Shown here in pieces: positions 6,359 through 13,219 of a stretch of 19,917 nt of DNA. The notes below the pieces were generated by a model, which ran no database searches, had not been told where the DNA came from, and saw only the letters and a list, made by a program, of their open reading frames with translations. The stretch's first letter is position 1; every line of letters begins with the position of its first letter. Source of the stretch: a bacterium (GTDB lineage: Bacteria > RBG-13-66-14); contig JAPLSK010000341.1 in the NCBI GenBank assembly GCA_026398675.1, positions 1 through 19,917 on the forward strand, in the 5' to 3' direction. The position numbers and the translations under genes were made by a program.

Positions 6359-7230
6359 CGTTGCCTCCAGCGGTTGGATTGGAAATAGTGCTCGGCCAGG
6401 TAGGAGCTGCGAACGAGGGGGCCGGCCGCGACGGTGGGAATCCCGATCCGCCGCGCCTTCTCCCCCTCTCCGTCGAACTCCTCCGGCCGCCAGTAGCGCG
6501 CCACGGGTAGCTGGTCCCGGGTCGGACGGAGGTACTGGCCGAGGGTGAGGATGCCGACCCCGGCCCGGGCGATATCATGGTAGACCCGCTCCAGTTCCGG
6601 TTCGTCCTCGCCCAGTCCCAGCATCAAGCCGGTTTTCGTGGTGAGCCCCGCGTCGGCCGCCCGGCGCAGAAGATCGAGCGACCTCGCGTAACGGGCGCCG
6701 GGGCGCACCGTGGAGTACAAACGGGGGACGGTTTCCAGGTTGTGGCCCAGCACGTCGGGGCGTGTGGAGAGAGCGGTTTCTATGGCCGCTTCTTCACCCT
6801 GGAAATCGGGAACCAGAAGCTCCACCCGCGGGACCGGCGCCAGGGCGCGCAGGGCCGCGACCGTTTTTTCAAAGTGCCCCGCTCCGCCGTCGGGGAGGTC
6901 GTCCCGGGTGACCGAGGTCACCACGACGTACCCCAGACCCAATCGCCGGGCGGCCTCGGCCACCCGCGCCGGCTCGTCCGGTTCCGGTTCTTCCGGTCTT
7001 TCGTGGGGGACGGAGCAGAAGCCGCAGCTCCGCGAACAGTTCTCACCCAGAATCATGAAGGTGGCGGTCCCCGAGGCGTAGCACTCGCCGCGGTTGGGAC
7101 ACCGGGCGCCCTCGCATACCGTGGCGAGTCCGAGCTCGGTAAGGGTGTGTCTGACCTCGCCCAGGCTTCCCGGTTTTTTCCGGGGAAGCCGCAGCCAGGT
7201 TGGAAGACGCTGGGCGTCGGAGCGGATCAA
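6355..7230 (-). CDS. lipA: Lipoyl synthase (radical SAM)
   Basis: 291 residues. LipA inserts two sulfurs into protein-bound octanoyl groups to make lipoate for 2-oxoacid dehydrogenases and glycine cleavage. The auxiliary cluster motif CEGARCPNRGEC (C-x4-C-x5-C) and the radical SAM motif CSRSCGFC (C-x3-C-x2-C) are both intact, as is the C-terminal RSSYLAEH whose serine ligates the auxiliary cluster. Other conserved blocks: VVVTSVTRDDLPDGGAGHF, GHNLETVPRLY, KTGLMLGLGE and LTLGQYLRPT. The TTG at 7228-7230 is the most likely start by length, but there is no Shine-Dalgarno; the upstream 22 bases are AT-rich remnants of the palindrome family. Third gene of the pilZ-rpoN-lipA-hpf operon. Confidence 0.95.
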   Translation of the reverse strand: MIRSDAQRLPTWLRLPRKKPGSLGEVRHTLTELGLATVCEGARCPNRGECYASGTATFMILGENCSRSCGFCSVPHERPEEPEPDEPARVAEAARRLGLGYVVVTSVTRDDLPDGGAGHFEKTVAALRALAPVPRVELLVPDFQGEEAAIETALSTRPDVLGHNLETVPRLYSTVRPGARYARSLDLLRRAADAGLTTKTGLMLGLGEDEPELERVYHDIARAGVGILTLGQYLRPTRDQLPVARYWRPEEFDGEGEKARRIGIPTVAAGPLVRSSYLAEHYFQSNRWRQR

Positions 7231-7252
7231 GCTTGAGTAAGGGGTTTAATGT

Positions 7253-8602
7253 TTAGACAAGGGGTTGAACCCTTGTCATAAGGGATTGCGTTTCGAGGCC
7301 GGAGGGATTCTCATCATGTTGCGGTACTTGGCCACCGTCCGCCGGGCCAGGACGAAGCCGTGCCACCACCTCCAAAGTCAGCGGTCTGAGACCCTCGAAC
7401 CCGCCTGAAAGGAATTGGCGCTGGCGCTCGAAGATGGAGCGCGTTACGCGGAGGATGGTCCGCCGGCGCTCGTCTATGTTCTTTATGAACCAGACCGCCG
7501 AATTCACCTTGTCGCGGATGAAGGCCCGGGTTTCCCGGTCCGCCTCCCCGGAGTTCAATACGTTCCGGTAGTACCTGGAGATGCGCAGGCGGGGGATACC
7601 CCACTCGTTTAAATATACGCGAAAGTCGTCGCCTTGTTTCTCGACGAACACGTCGGGCCGGACATAAATGGTTCTATGGCCGGAGAAGTTGCGCGCGGGC
7701 TTGGGGTCCAGGGAGGCAATGAGGTGAACGGACTCGCGCACCTCCAGTTCGGTTGCGCCCAGGGCGCCGGCAATCCGCCGGTAGTCCCGCCGGGCGACGA
7801 GGGGGAGGTGATCGGCGACTATCCGCTCCGCCAGGGCGATAAGAGCGTCGTCGTTACCCGCCGCGGGGTCGGCGCCCCGGAGCTGGATGGTCAGGCACTC
7901 TTTCAGGGAGCGGGCTCCGACGCCGAGGGGGTCGAGACCGTGGACCCGCTCGGTGAGCACCCTCTCCACCTCCTCGACCTTGACCTCGGGCTTGAATTTC
8001 AGCCCCCCGGCCAGGGCCGCGAGGTCCACGTCGCGCAGGTAGCCGTCGGAGTCCAGGCTGCCCACTATCTCCTGGGCGATGGAGAGTTCGCGCTCGTCGG
8101 TGCAGTTCAGTGAAAGCTGCCAGTTCAGGTGGTCGGTGAGGGTGGTGGCGTTGGCCACGACCCGGTCAATGTAGGAGTCTTCCTCCTGCGTCTCCATGGG
8201 GCGGACCGAGCGGTAGACCATGGGGTCGTACCGGACGTGGGCCTCCCAGCCTTCCAGGTTTTCCTCGTGGTCTCCGCCGGTTTCCCCTCCGGAGGGCTCG
8301 CCCAGGGTTCCCTCCGCCTGGCCGTCCTGCCGGGGGTTCTTCTCGGGCAGGAAATCCCGTTGGGCTTCCCAGGCCTCGTCGCCGCGGTCCTTCGTGTTAA
8401 GGTCCGTGTCCGTGTGGTCCGCGCGCTCCAGGGGGTCCAGCGCCTCCAGGACTGGATTGGCTACGAGCTCCTCATCCACCCGCTCCTTCAACAGGAGCAT
8501 CGGCAGGGCGAGGAGCTTGATGGCCTGCTGCAGCTTTGGCGAAAGCTTGAGCTGCAGTCGGAGTGAGTTCTCCAGAGTCAGGCGAGGTTCTTTGGCGGCC
8601 AT
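7253..8602 (-). CDS. rpoN: RNA polymerase sigma-54 factor with broken C-terminus (internal deletion plus frameshift)
   Basis: 449 codons. Region I is intact (residues ~8-60; RLQLKLSPKLQQAIKLLALP), followed by a long acidic region II and the core-binding region III with LNWQLSLNC, SDGYLRDVD, LDPLGVGARSLKECL, LIASLDPKPARNF and ERRRTILRVTRSIFERQRQF. After PLTLEVVAR (ending at residue 415) the family should continue into a helix-turn-helix (E-x-G-x-HESTxSR-like) and another ~80 residues. Instead, the sequence jumps directly to DNA encoding the RpoN box ARRTVAKYR (7321-7347), which is in another frame; that frame would stop with TGA at 7276-7278. The present frame ends in 34 unrelated residues. 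As read, the protein could bind core polymerase but would lack -24/-12 promoter recognition. A real deletion and an assembly error are both possible. Start ATG at 8600-8602, with AAGG nearby. Confidence 0.9.
   Translation of the reverse strand: MAAKEPRLTLENSLRLQLKLSPKLQQAIKLLALPMLLLKERVDEELVANPVLEALDPLERADHTDTDLNTKDRGDEAWEAQRDFLPEKNPRQDGQAEGTLGEPSGGETGGDHEENLEGWEAHVRYDPMVYRSVRPMETQEEDSYIDRVVANATTLTDHLNWQLSLNCTDERELSIAQEIVGSLDSDGYLRDVDLAALAGGLKFKPEVKVEEVERVLTERVHGLDPLGVGARSLKECLTIQLRGADPAAGNDDALIALAERIVADHLPLVARRDYRRIAGALGATELEVRESVHLIASLDPKPARNFSGHRTIYVRPDVFVEKQGDDFRVYLNEWGIPRLRISRYYRNVLNSGEADRETRAFIRDKVNSAVWFIKNIDERRRTILRVTRSIFERQRQFLSGGFEGLRPLTLEVVARLRPGPADGGQVPQHDENPSGLETQSLMTRVQPLV
7256..7277. 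repeat. Palindrome of the CAAGGGG family overlapping the rpoN 3' end
   Basis: GACAAGGG (7256-7263) pairs with CCCTTGTC (7270-7277) around a 6-base loop. It lies between the rpoN and lipA coding sequences. Because rpoN is frameshifted, the present reading frame runs through the palindrome and adds about nine residues derived from it. Confidence 0.75.
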
Positions 8603-8649
8603 TGCCTTGTTTCCTCGGGCGCGGTTGCCCCACCCATAGGTTTTGTCAT

Positions 8650-8697
8650 TTTGCCAGGGGCATTACTTCGGTTCGTCGGGGGCGTTACTGCGTTTTA
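8650..8697 (+). repeat. Two decayed copies of the interspersed repeat
   Basis: TTTGCCAGGGGCATTACTTCGG (8650-8671) and TTCGTCGGGGGCGTTACTGCG (8672-8692) keep the left half of the repeat but have GCRTTACT in place of the TAGCTCGCTTC core. They lie between pilZ and rpoN, and the second runs up to the pilZ-domain stop codon. Confidence 0.7.
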
Positions 8698-9165
8698 CGC
8701 CTCTATCATCTCTTGAATGTATCTTTGGAGCTGGTTTTCCATGTCGCCGGTGAGGTTGACGAACCGCAGCCCGAGCCCGAAGACCATATCCCGGTTCGCC
8801 GCCGCCGGATCGTTCAGGGGGTCGTAGTTCTCGGAAAGCTGGACCACGCCGCCCTCGGAGACCTGCCGGTAGGCCCTGACGACCTCGGCTTCCACGCAGG
8901 CTATCTTGGCCACCTTGGGAAGGATGAAGGAGAGGGTGATGAGTTTTCCCAGCTCGATCTCGAAGGGGAGCTGGTCCTCGATGTTGACCTCAATGGCGAT
9001 TCCCGTGCTGGAGATGGAGCGCACCCGGACCTCGCGGTGGCGTTGCGAACGTCGGCTGGAAAGTCCGGTGATGATTACGGCGTCCAGGTCAACCGGCCTG
9101 TGCCTTGGGGCTTTACGGCGTTCGACTGGGGAGGCCAGCGGTCGACTCCTGGTGTTGCGTCCCAC
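8695..9165 (-). CDS. PilZ-domain protein (probable cyclic-di-GMP receptor)
   Basis: 156 residues, soluble. The PilZ c-di-GMP motif is seen as ERRKAPRHRP (R-x3-R type, residues ~15-24) followed by VRSISSTGIAIEV, the D/N-x-S-x-x-G element with Ser in the first position. The rest is a six-stranded barrel ending in FGLGLRFVNL and a C-terminal helix MENQLQRYIQEMIEA. PilZ proteins relay c-di-GMP levels to motility, secretion or polysaccharide output. GTG start at 9163-9165 gives the full motif but has no clear Shine-Dalgarno. First gene of a leftward operon with rpoN, lipA and hpf. The Asp/Asn-to-Ser change makes ligand binding likely but not certain. Confidence 0.87.
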   Translation of the reverse strand: MGRNTRSRPLASPVERRKAPRHRPVDLDAVIITGLSSRRSQRHREVRVRSISSTGIAIEVNIEDQLPFEIELGKLITLSFILPKVAKIACVEAEVVRAYRQVSEGGVVQLSENYDPLNDPAAANRDMVFGLGLRFVNLTGDMENQLQRYIQEMIEA

Positions 9166-9240
9166 TACAGTCCCGGGAATAGATGTGGCATAAGGCGATA
9201 GGGGCTTTTAGCGACCACGTCTTTGGGGATAACCGCGGCT

Positions 9241-9310
9241 TTTGCCGGAGGCATAGCTTGGTTCGCCGGGGGCGTAGCTCGCTTCGCTCGGTTTGCCGGA
9301 TGCATTATTT
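9241..9310 (+). repeat. Interspersed repeat cluster in the pilZ leader
   Basis: A shortened copy (9241-9261, with GCATAGCTTGG), a full copy (9262-9291, with AGCTCGCTTCGCTCGG) and the start of a third (9291-9307, TTTGCCGGATGCATTA) lie head to tail. All would be in the 5' leader of the pilZ operon transcript, in antisense orientation to the operon. Confidence 0.85.
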
Positions 9311-9349
9311 CTCTCCCCCTTCACAACGGATAGAATAATACCAGTCAAT

Positions 9350-9378
9350 AGTATACTCTACTTTTCCACTTCGGGCAA
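9350..9378 (-). promoter_or_regulatory. Probable sigma-70 promoter of the pilZ-rpoN-lipA-hpf operon
   Basis: On the minus strand, TTGCCC (9373-9378), a 17-base spacer and TATACT (9350-9355). The surrounding DNA (9306-9400) is markedly A+T-rich for this window. The predicted leader of about 175 bases contains the repeat cluster at 9241-9310. Confidence 0.55.
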
Positions 9379-9388
9379 GCGAGGGCGT

Positions 9389-9415
9389 ATTAATAAAGGC
9401 CAGGCGAACCTGGCC
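9389..9415 (-). terminator. Intrinsic terminator of the tRNA operon
   Basis: On the minus strand, GGCCAGG, loop TTCG, CCTGGCC (9398-9415), then TTTATTAAT. It begins 9 bases after the tRNA-Asp CCA end. Confidence 0.85.
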
Positions 9416-9423
9416 CTGACGTG

Positions 9424-9501
9424 TGGCGCGGCGGACGGGACTCGAACCCGCAACGTCCGGCGTGACAGGCCGGTGCTCTAACCGAATTGAACTACCGCCG
9501 C
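9424..9501 (-). tRNA. tRNA-Asp (anticodon GTC)
   Basis: Full cloverleaf on the minus strand. Acceptor GCGGCGG pairs with CCGCCGC, D-arm GTTC/GAGC, anticodon stem CCGGC/GCCGG with loop CTGTCAC, and T-arm GCGGG-TTCGAGT-CCCGT. Discriminator G73, an aspartate identity element, and an encoded CCA at 9424-9426. Confidence 0.95.
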
Positions 9502-9540
9502 TCGTTCACGCCCTTCCGTTGGGGGTGGAATCCTCCCATG

Positions 9541-9617
9541 TGGTGGGCGGAACAGGGATCGAACCTGCGACCTCCGGTGTGTAAGACCGGCGCTCTCACC
9601 GGCTGAGCTAACCGCCC
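9541..9617 (-). tRNA. tRNA-Val (anticodon TAC)
   Basis: Cloverleaf on the minus strand. Acceptor GGGCGGT, D-arm GCTC/GAGC, anticodon stem CCGGT/ACCGG with loop CTTACAC, T-arm GCAGG-TTCGATC-CCTGT, discriminator A73 and encoded CCA (9541-9543). Six acceptor pairs are Watson-Crick; the seventh (T7-T66) is a mismatch, which is tolerable next to the D-arm. It lies 39 bases upstream of tRNA-Asp and is transcribed with it. Confidence 0.95.
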
Positions 9618-9620
9618 TCA

Positions 9621-9645
9621 TTTTGCCGGGGGCATTACTGCGTTT
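9621..9645 (+). repeat. Decayed copy of the interspersed repeat
   Basis: TTTTGCCGGGGGCATTACTG (9621-9640) keeps the left half and carries the ATTACTG variant instead of the core. It lies between the tRNA promoter and tRNA-Val, in the leader of the tRNA transcript. Confidence 0.65.
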
Positions 9646-9659
9646 CACTCGCGCGGGGC

Positions 9660-9689
9660 ATTCTATCCCCCCGCCCCGGTGCGTGTCAA
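9660..9689 (-). promoter_or_regulatory. Strong promoter of the tRNA-Val/tRNA-Asp operon
   Basis: On the minus strand, TTGACA (9684-9689, perfect -35), an 18-base spacer and TAGAAT (9660-9665, five of six). It is followed by a G+C-rich discriminator (GCCCCGCGCG), as expected of stringently controlled stable-RNA promoters. The start point would be near 9653, 36 bases before the tRNA-Val gene. Confidence 0.8.
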
Positions 9690-9740
9690 GGGCCCGGGTG
9701 GACGGGATACCCTTGACCTAAACGAAGTAACGCCCTTGAC
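9685..9740. repeat. Inverted/direct 8-mer repeats overlapping the tRNA promoter -35
   Basis: GTCAAGGG at 9685-9692 is the inverse of CCCTTGAC at 9710-9717 and again at 9733-9740. The first arm overlaps the TTGACA box. The set could form a hairpin after ftsZ or act as a protein-binding site. No T-run follows, so it is a weak intrinsic terminator candidate for ftsZ. Confidence 0.45.
9718..9733 (-). repeat. Reverse-oriented fragment of the decayed repeat variant
   Basis: AAACGAAGTAACGCCC (9719-9733 region) is the reverse complement of GGGCGTTACTTCGTTT, the left-half plus TTACT variant seen at 8650-8697. It is the only copy noticed in this orientation. Confidence 0.45.
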
Positions 9741-9747
9741 GAATCCC

Positions 9748-10896
9748 CTAATTATGCTGCTTTTCCCGGCGCTCCTTCCAGCGCATGAAGGTCGGCCGGT
9801 CCAAGTCCTCGTCCCTCAGGGTGGGGAAGTTGATCACCAGCCCGCGGTCCGTGGTCCCGGTGGCCTCGAACTCCATGGGAACGATCTCCCGCTCCTCCTC
9901 GGGCTCCGGTTTTTCCTCCGTTTCGCGCGACTGCGTCGTCTTCTTGGTGAAGCCGGTGGCGATGACCGTCACCGTCACCTGGTCCTGGAGCTCCGAGTTG
10001 ACGACGCCGAAGACTATCTCCGCGTTGTCGTCCGCCGCCTCGCGGATGGTGTCCATGGCCTCGTTCACGGCGAAGAGGGGCAGGTCCGGCGATGCGGTGA
10101 TGTTTACCAGCACCCCCATCGCCCCCTCGATGGATATGCCGTCCAGGAGGGGTGAGCTGACGGCGTTGCGCACCGCGTCATGGATGGCGGTCTCGCCGGT
10201 GCCGTATCCGGTGCCCATGAGGGCGTCGCCCATCCCTCTCATCACGGTGACCACGTCGGCGAAATCCACGTTGATCATTCCCGGCATGGTGATGATGTCG
10301 GAGATACCCTGCACCGCCTGGTGCAGGACATCGTCGGCCATCTCGAAGGCCGAGGTCATGGTGGTTCTTTTCTCCACCACGGCCAACAGGCGCTGGTTGG
10401 GGATGACGATCAGGGTGTCCACGTACTTCCGCAGCTCCATCAAACCGGCCTCGGCCTTTCTCGACCGCGCCGGCCCCTCGAAGGTGAACGGCTTGGTGAC
10501 CACGGCGACGGTGAGGATGTCCAGTCCCCGTGCCAGCTCGGCGATGACCGGAGCCGCGCCGGTCCCCGTTCCGCCTCCCAGCCCGGCGGTGATGAAGAGC
10601 ATATCGGCGCCTTCCAGGTAGAGCTGGATTTCGTCCAAGCTCTCCCCGGCCGCGTCTCGGCCGATTTCGGGCTGAGCCCCGGCTCCGAGGCCGTGGGTCA
10701 GCTTGGCGCCAAGCTGTATCTTGTTGTAAGCCGTGTTCTGCATCAGCGCCTGGGCGTCGGTGTTGGCCGCGATGAAGTCCACGCCAAGCAGACCGGCCTC
10801 AACCATGCGGTTGACCGCGTTGCCTCCTCCGCCTCCCACCCCGAACACTTTCAGGTTGGCGAAGGTCTGTTGCTCGGTATCCAAGAGCTCGAGCAT
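9748..10896 (-). CDS. ftsZ: Cell division GTPase FtsZ
   Basis: 382 residues. Tubulin-like GTPase that polymerises at midcell. N-terminal VFGVGGGGGNAVNRM (17-31), tubulin signature GGGTGTGAAP (107-116), PFTFEGPARSRKAEAGL (136-152) and T7-loop MINVDFADV (207-215). After a short acidic linker (PEPEEEREIV) the conserved C-terminal peptide DLDRPTFMRW is present, the docking site for FtsA, followed by a basic tail ending EKQHN. ATG at 10894-10896 with AAGGAG five to six bases upstream. Last gene of the dcw cluster, 48 bases after ftsA. No standard terminator follows; the 9685-9740 repeats and tRNA promoter come next. Confidence 0.98.
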   Translation of the reverse strand: MLELLDTEQQTFANLKVFGVGGGGGNAVNRMVEAGLLGVDFIAANTDAQALMQNTAYNKIQLGAKLTHGLGAGAQPEIGRDAAGESLDEIQLYLEGADMLFITAGLGGGTGTGAAPVIAELARGLDILTVAVVTKPFTFEGPARSRKAEAGLMELRKYVDTLIVIPNQRLLAVVEKRTTMTSAFEMADDVLHQAVQGISDIITMPGMINVDFADVVTVMRGMGDALMGTGYGTGETAIHDAVRNAVSSPLLDGISIEGAMGVLVNITASPDLPLFAVNEAMDTIREAADDNAEIVFGVVNSELQDQVTVTVIATGFTKKTTQSRETEEKPEPEEEREIVPMEFEATGTTDRGLVINFPTLRDEDLDRPTFMRWKERREKQHN

Positions 10897-10944
10897 GGTC
10901 TCTCCTTTTATCTCGCCGCGACAGCGAAGCCTTATGGTTTATGA

Positions 10945-12183
10945 CTAGAAAAAGTCCTTGAGCCAGTTTTTCATCCGGGTGAGGATGTTGTCGAAGAGGG
11001 AGCCATCCTCGAGGTCCCGTCCGCCGAACTGCCTGCCCTCGGCGGCGTAGAGCACCAGACCCACCCCGGTGGAGAAGGCCGGGTCGTTCACCGAATCGTA
11101 GAGGCCCCCGATGGGGAGCGGGCTGCCGGTCCTCACCGGCCCGCCGAAAACGCGCTCGGCCAGCTCAACGATGCCGGGCAGCTTGCTGGCCCCGCCGGTC
11201 AGGACGTAGCCGGCGCGGTTCGTCTCGGCGTATTTACTCTTGGCGATTTCCCCCCGGGCGAGCTCGAAAATCTCCGCCATCCTCGGCTCGATGATGTCCG
11301 CCAGGTGGCGACGCGGCACCAGGCGCGGCGGACGGCCGCCCACGCTGGGCACCTCTATCATCTCGTCGGGCCCGACCAGCTCGTAACCGGCGGTGCCGTG
11401 GTCTATCTTGAGCTGCTCGGCCTGCTTCGTGGGCGTCCGCAGGCCGACGGAGACGTCGTTGGTGACGTTGTTCCCGCCCAGGGCGATGATCGAGCTGAAG
11501 CGCAGCGCGCCGTCTATGATCATGGCGATGTCGGTGGTCCCGCCGCCGATGTCTATGAGCGCCACGCCCAGCTCCTCCTCGTCGTCGGTGAGTACCGCCC
11601 GGCAACTGGCCAGCGGCTCCAGGACGATGTCGGCCACTTTCAGCCCCGCCCGCTGCACGCTCTTGACGATGTTCTGCACGCTGGTGACCGCACCGGTGAC
11701 GATGTGGACCTCGGCCTCGAGCCGAACCCCGCTCATCCCAATCGGGTTCTTTATCCCGTCCTGGTCGTCCACGATGAATTCCTGGGGCAGGACGTGGATC
11801 ACCTCGCGGTCCAGGGGGATGGCGATGGCCTGGGAGGCGTCTATAACCCGTTTGACGTCCTGCTCGCGGATCTCGTGGTTCTGCCCCGAGACGGCGATGA
11901 CGCCCCGGGAGTTGAAGCTCTTGACGTGCCCGCCGGCGACCCCGGCGTACACGCTGGTGACCTTTACGTCGGCCATCAGCTCGGCCTTCTCGATGGCTCC
12001 CGTGATGCTCTGGACGCAGTCGTCTATATGGATGACGACCCCGCGGCGCAGTCCCTGAGCCGGCGAGGTGCCCACCCCGACTATCTCGACCCCGGTTTCG
12101 GCCAGCTCGGCGATGATCGCGCAGATTTTGGTCGTGCCGATGTCCAGACCGACGACGGTCTTTCCAGTCTGCCCTTTTCCCAC
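10945..12183 (-). CDS. ftsA: Cell division actin-like ATPase FtsA
   Basis: 412 residues. Tethers FtsZ to the membrane and recruits later division proteins. Phosphate-1 motif VGLDIGTTKICAII (11-24), 1C domain with YAGVAGGHVKSFNS, phosphate-2 ALIDIGGGTTDIAMI, adenosine motif VLTGGASKLPGI, and a C-terminal amphipathic membrane-targeting helix (ILTRMKNWLKDFF) after a short linker. GTG start at 12181-12183 with GGGAGGG just upstream. The 100-base gap to ftsQ holds a perfect palindrome, which may modulate ftsAZ expression relative to upstream genes. Confidence 0.97.
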   Translation of the reverse strand: MGKGQTGKTVVGLDIGTTKICAIIAELAETGVEIVGVGTSPAQGLRRGVVIHIDDCVQSITGAIEKAELMADVKVTSVYAGVAGGHVKSFNSRGVIAVSGQNHEIREQDVKRVIDASQAIAIPLDREVIHVLPQEFIVDDQDGIKNPIGMSGVRLEAEVHIVTGAVTSVQNIVKSVQRAGLKVADIVLEPLASCRAVLTDDEEELGVALIDIGGGTTDIAMIIDGALRFSSIIALGGNNVTNDVSVGLRTPTKQAEQLKIDHGTAGYELVGPDEMIEVPSVGGRPPRLVPRRHLADIIEPRMAEIFELARGEIAKSKYAETNRAGYVLTGGASKLPGIVELAERVFGGPVRTGSPLPIGGLYDSVNDPAFSTGVGLVLYAAEGRQFGGRDLEDGSLFDNILTRMKNWLKDFF

Positions 12184-12242
12184 AATCCCTCCCTATGTGC
12201 TTGGGGGATAGCCGCGCTAGGTCGCGGTCGGCAAGGGGTGGA

Positions 12243-12264
12243 ACAAGGGGTTTAAACCCCTTGT
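12243..12264. repeat. Perfect 22-base palindrome between ftsQ and ftsA
   Basis: ACAAGGGG-TTTAAA-CCCCTTGT is fully self-complementary and is followed on + by CTCTCC. It lies 19 bases after the ftsQ stop. A member of the family at 728, 7256, 15701 and 18189; it could be an mRNA processing or stability element, or a nuclease or protein site. Confidence 0.85.
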
Positions 12265-12283
12265 CTCTCCTTGTCTTCTTCTA

Positions 12284-13219
12284 TCACCCGGTCCGGTATC
12301 GGGAGATTATCTGTCTTTCGTATCGGGCGTCCAGCTCGGTGAGGCCCCCCTGGCGTTCTCTGGTGTATACCGCCTGCAGAGCGGCCAGCGTGGACGGCGC
12401 GGTTTCCAGGGGGAAGAGAACCCGGGTGCCGTCGGCGAGCAGACCCTCGAGGTGGTCCGTGTGCGGGCGAATTTCCACCAGCTCGTCGTAGAGCGGGAGG
12501 GCCTGGCGCTGCATCTCGGCGCACAGGCCGCAGGCGGCCAGGATGACTGCGTCTTCGTAAGGTTCCAGCTCGCCCTTACGCACAACCTCGTAACCGGTCA
12601 CGACCGGCAGATCGAACACCGCCCCGTCTCCCCGCCCCGCCTCACTCTCGCCGTACATGGGCAGCACGGTGCCGTTACCGGCCAGAAGCTGCAACGGTCC
12701 CTCGGCCAGGTAGCAGGCCGGGGTCCGCTCTATCACGCGGACGACCAGCTTGTCGGGGTAAACCTTGTCTATTTGGACTTGGGCCAGGTACGGGTGACGG
12801 GAGAGGCGTTGCACGATTTCGTCGGTGTCCAGGGAGAAGAGGTTCTCCCCCATGGGCAGGAGGCTTTGAATCTGGGCGTCGGTCACGACGGTGTTCCCCT
12901 CCACCGCCACCTGTTTCAGGCCGAAGGCGTCGGAGCGCAGGTAGAGGAATCCCGCCACGCCGATAAAAGCGAGGACCGCCACCCAGGTGACGCGCTTCGC
13001 CGGGGGCGTAGCTCGCTTCGCTCGGTTCGCCCGGCGGCTGAGCGCCTGGTGAAAGCCGTCCCCTTTGTCCTGGTTTTGCCGGAGGCATAGCTCGCTTCGC
13101 TCGGTTCGCCGGGGGCGTAGCTCGCTTCGCTCGGTTTGCCGGGGCATTACGCGGTTTGCCGGGGGCATAGCTCGCTTCGCTCGGTTCGCTTCGTTTTGGA
13201 CGAAGGTGTGGTGCCGCAT
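12284..13219 (-). CDS. ftsQ: Cell division protein FtsQ/DivIB with a repeat-derived cytoplasmic tail
   Basis: 311 residues. Single TM segment (VTWVAVLAFIGVAGFLYL, ~77-94), POTRA domain beginning FGLKQVAVEGNTVVTDAQI (~99-117) with HPYLAQVQIDKVYPDKLVVRVIERTP, then the FtsQ beta domain ending at a TGA. FtsQ links the FtsBL and FtsW/FtsI parts of the divisome. The ATG at 13217-13219 directly follows the murB TAA and has GGAG 8 bases upstream, so I accept it. With this start, nearly all of residues ~7-49 and ~64-75 of the cytoplasmic tail are translated copies of the interspersed repeat, in two different frames (NRAKRAMPPA and TERSELRPRR types). The tail is Arg-rich. An internal start would shorten the tail, but no better ribosome binding site was seen. 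Confidence 0.9.
   Translation of the reverse strand: MRHHTFVQNEANRAKRAMPPANRVMPRQTERSELRPRRTERSELCLRQNQDKGDGFHQALSRRANRAKRATPPAKRVTWVAVLAFIGVAGFLYLRSDAFGLKQVAVEGNTVVTDAQIQSLLPMGENLFSLDTDEIVQRLSRHPYLAQVQIDKVYPDKLVVRVIERTPACYLAEGPLQLLAGNGTVLPMYGESEAGRGDGAVFDLPVVTGYEVVRKGELEPYEDAVILAACGLCAEMQRQALPLYDELVEIRPHTDHLEGLLADGTRVLFPLETAPSTLAALQAVYTRERQGGLTELDARYERQIISRYRTG
12996..13027 (+). repeat. 32-nt interspersed repeat, full copy within ftsQ just before the TM segment
   Basis: TTCGCCGGGGG start and core AGCTCGCTTCGCTCGG. On the coding strand it specifies NRAKRATPPA, about residues 65-74 of FtsQ. Confidence 0.92.
13074..13198 (+). repeat. Head-to-tail array of four interspersed repeat copies within the 5' end of ftsQ
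   Basis: Copies at 13074-13106 (full), 13105-13136 (full), 13135-13156 (short GCATTAC variant) and 13155-13186 (full), with tail CGCTTCGTTTT to 13198. Adjacent units share the terminal TTT or TTC. The coding strand reads them as residues ~7-49 of FtsQ. No unique spacers are present. Confidence 0.92.

Noticed and set aside
7314..7604. Separate small gene in the alternative frame at the rpoN 3' end
   Set aside because: Most of it is antiparallel-frame shadow of rpoN; only its last part corresponds to the displaced RpoN box, and the RpoN-box frame has its own stop at 7276.
9541..9617. tRNA-Val as a pseudo-tRNA because of the T7-T66 mismatch
   Set aside because: All other stems, invariant loop bases, encoded CCA and the strong promoter are intact, so it is most likely functional.
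13074..13198. CRISPR array suggested by regularly repeated ~32-nt units
   Set aside because: The units abut and share their end bases, so there are no unique spacers. Copies are scattered over 14 kb and there are no cas genes.
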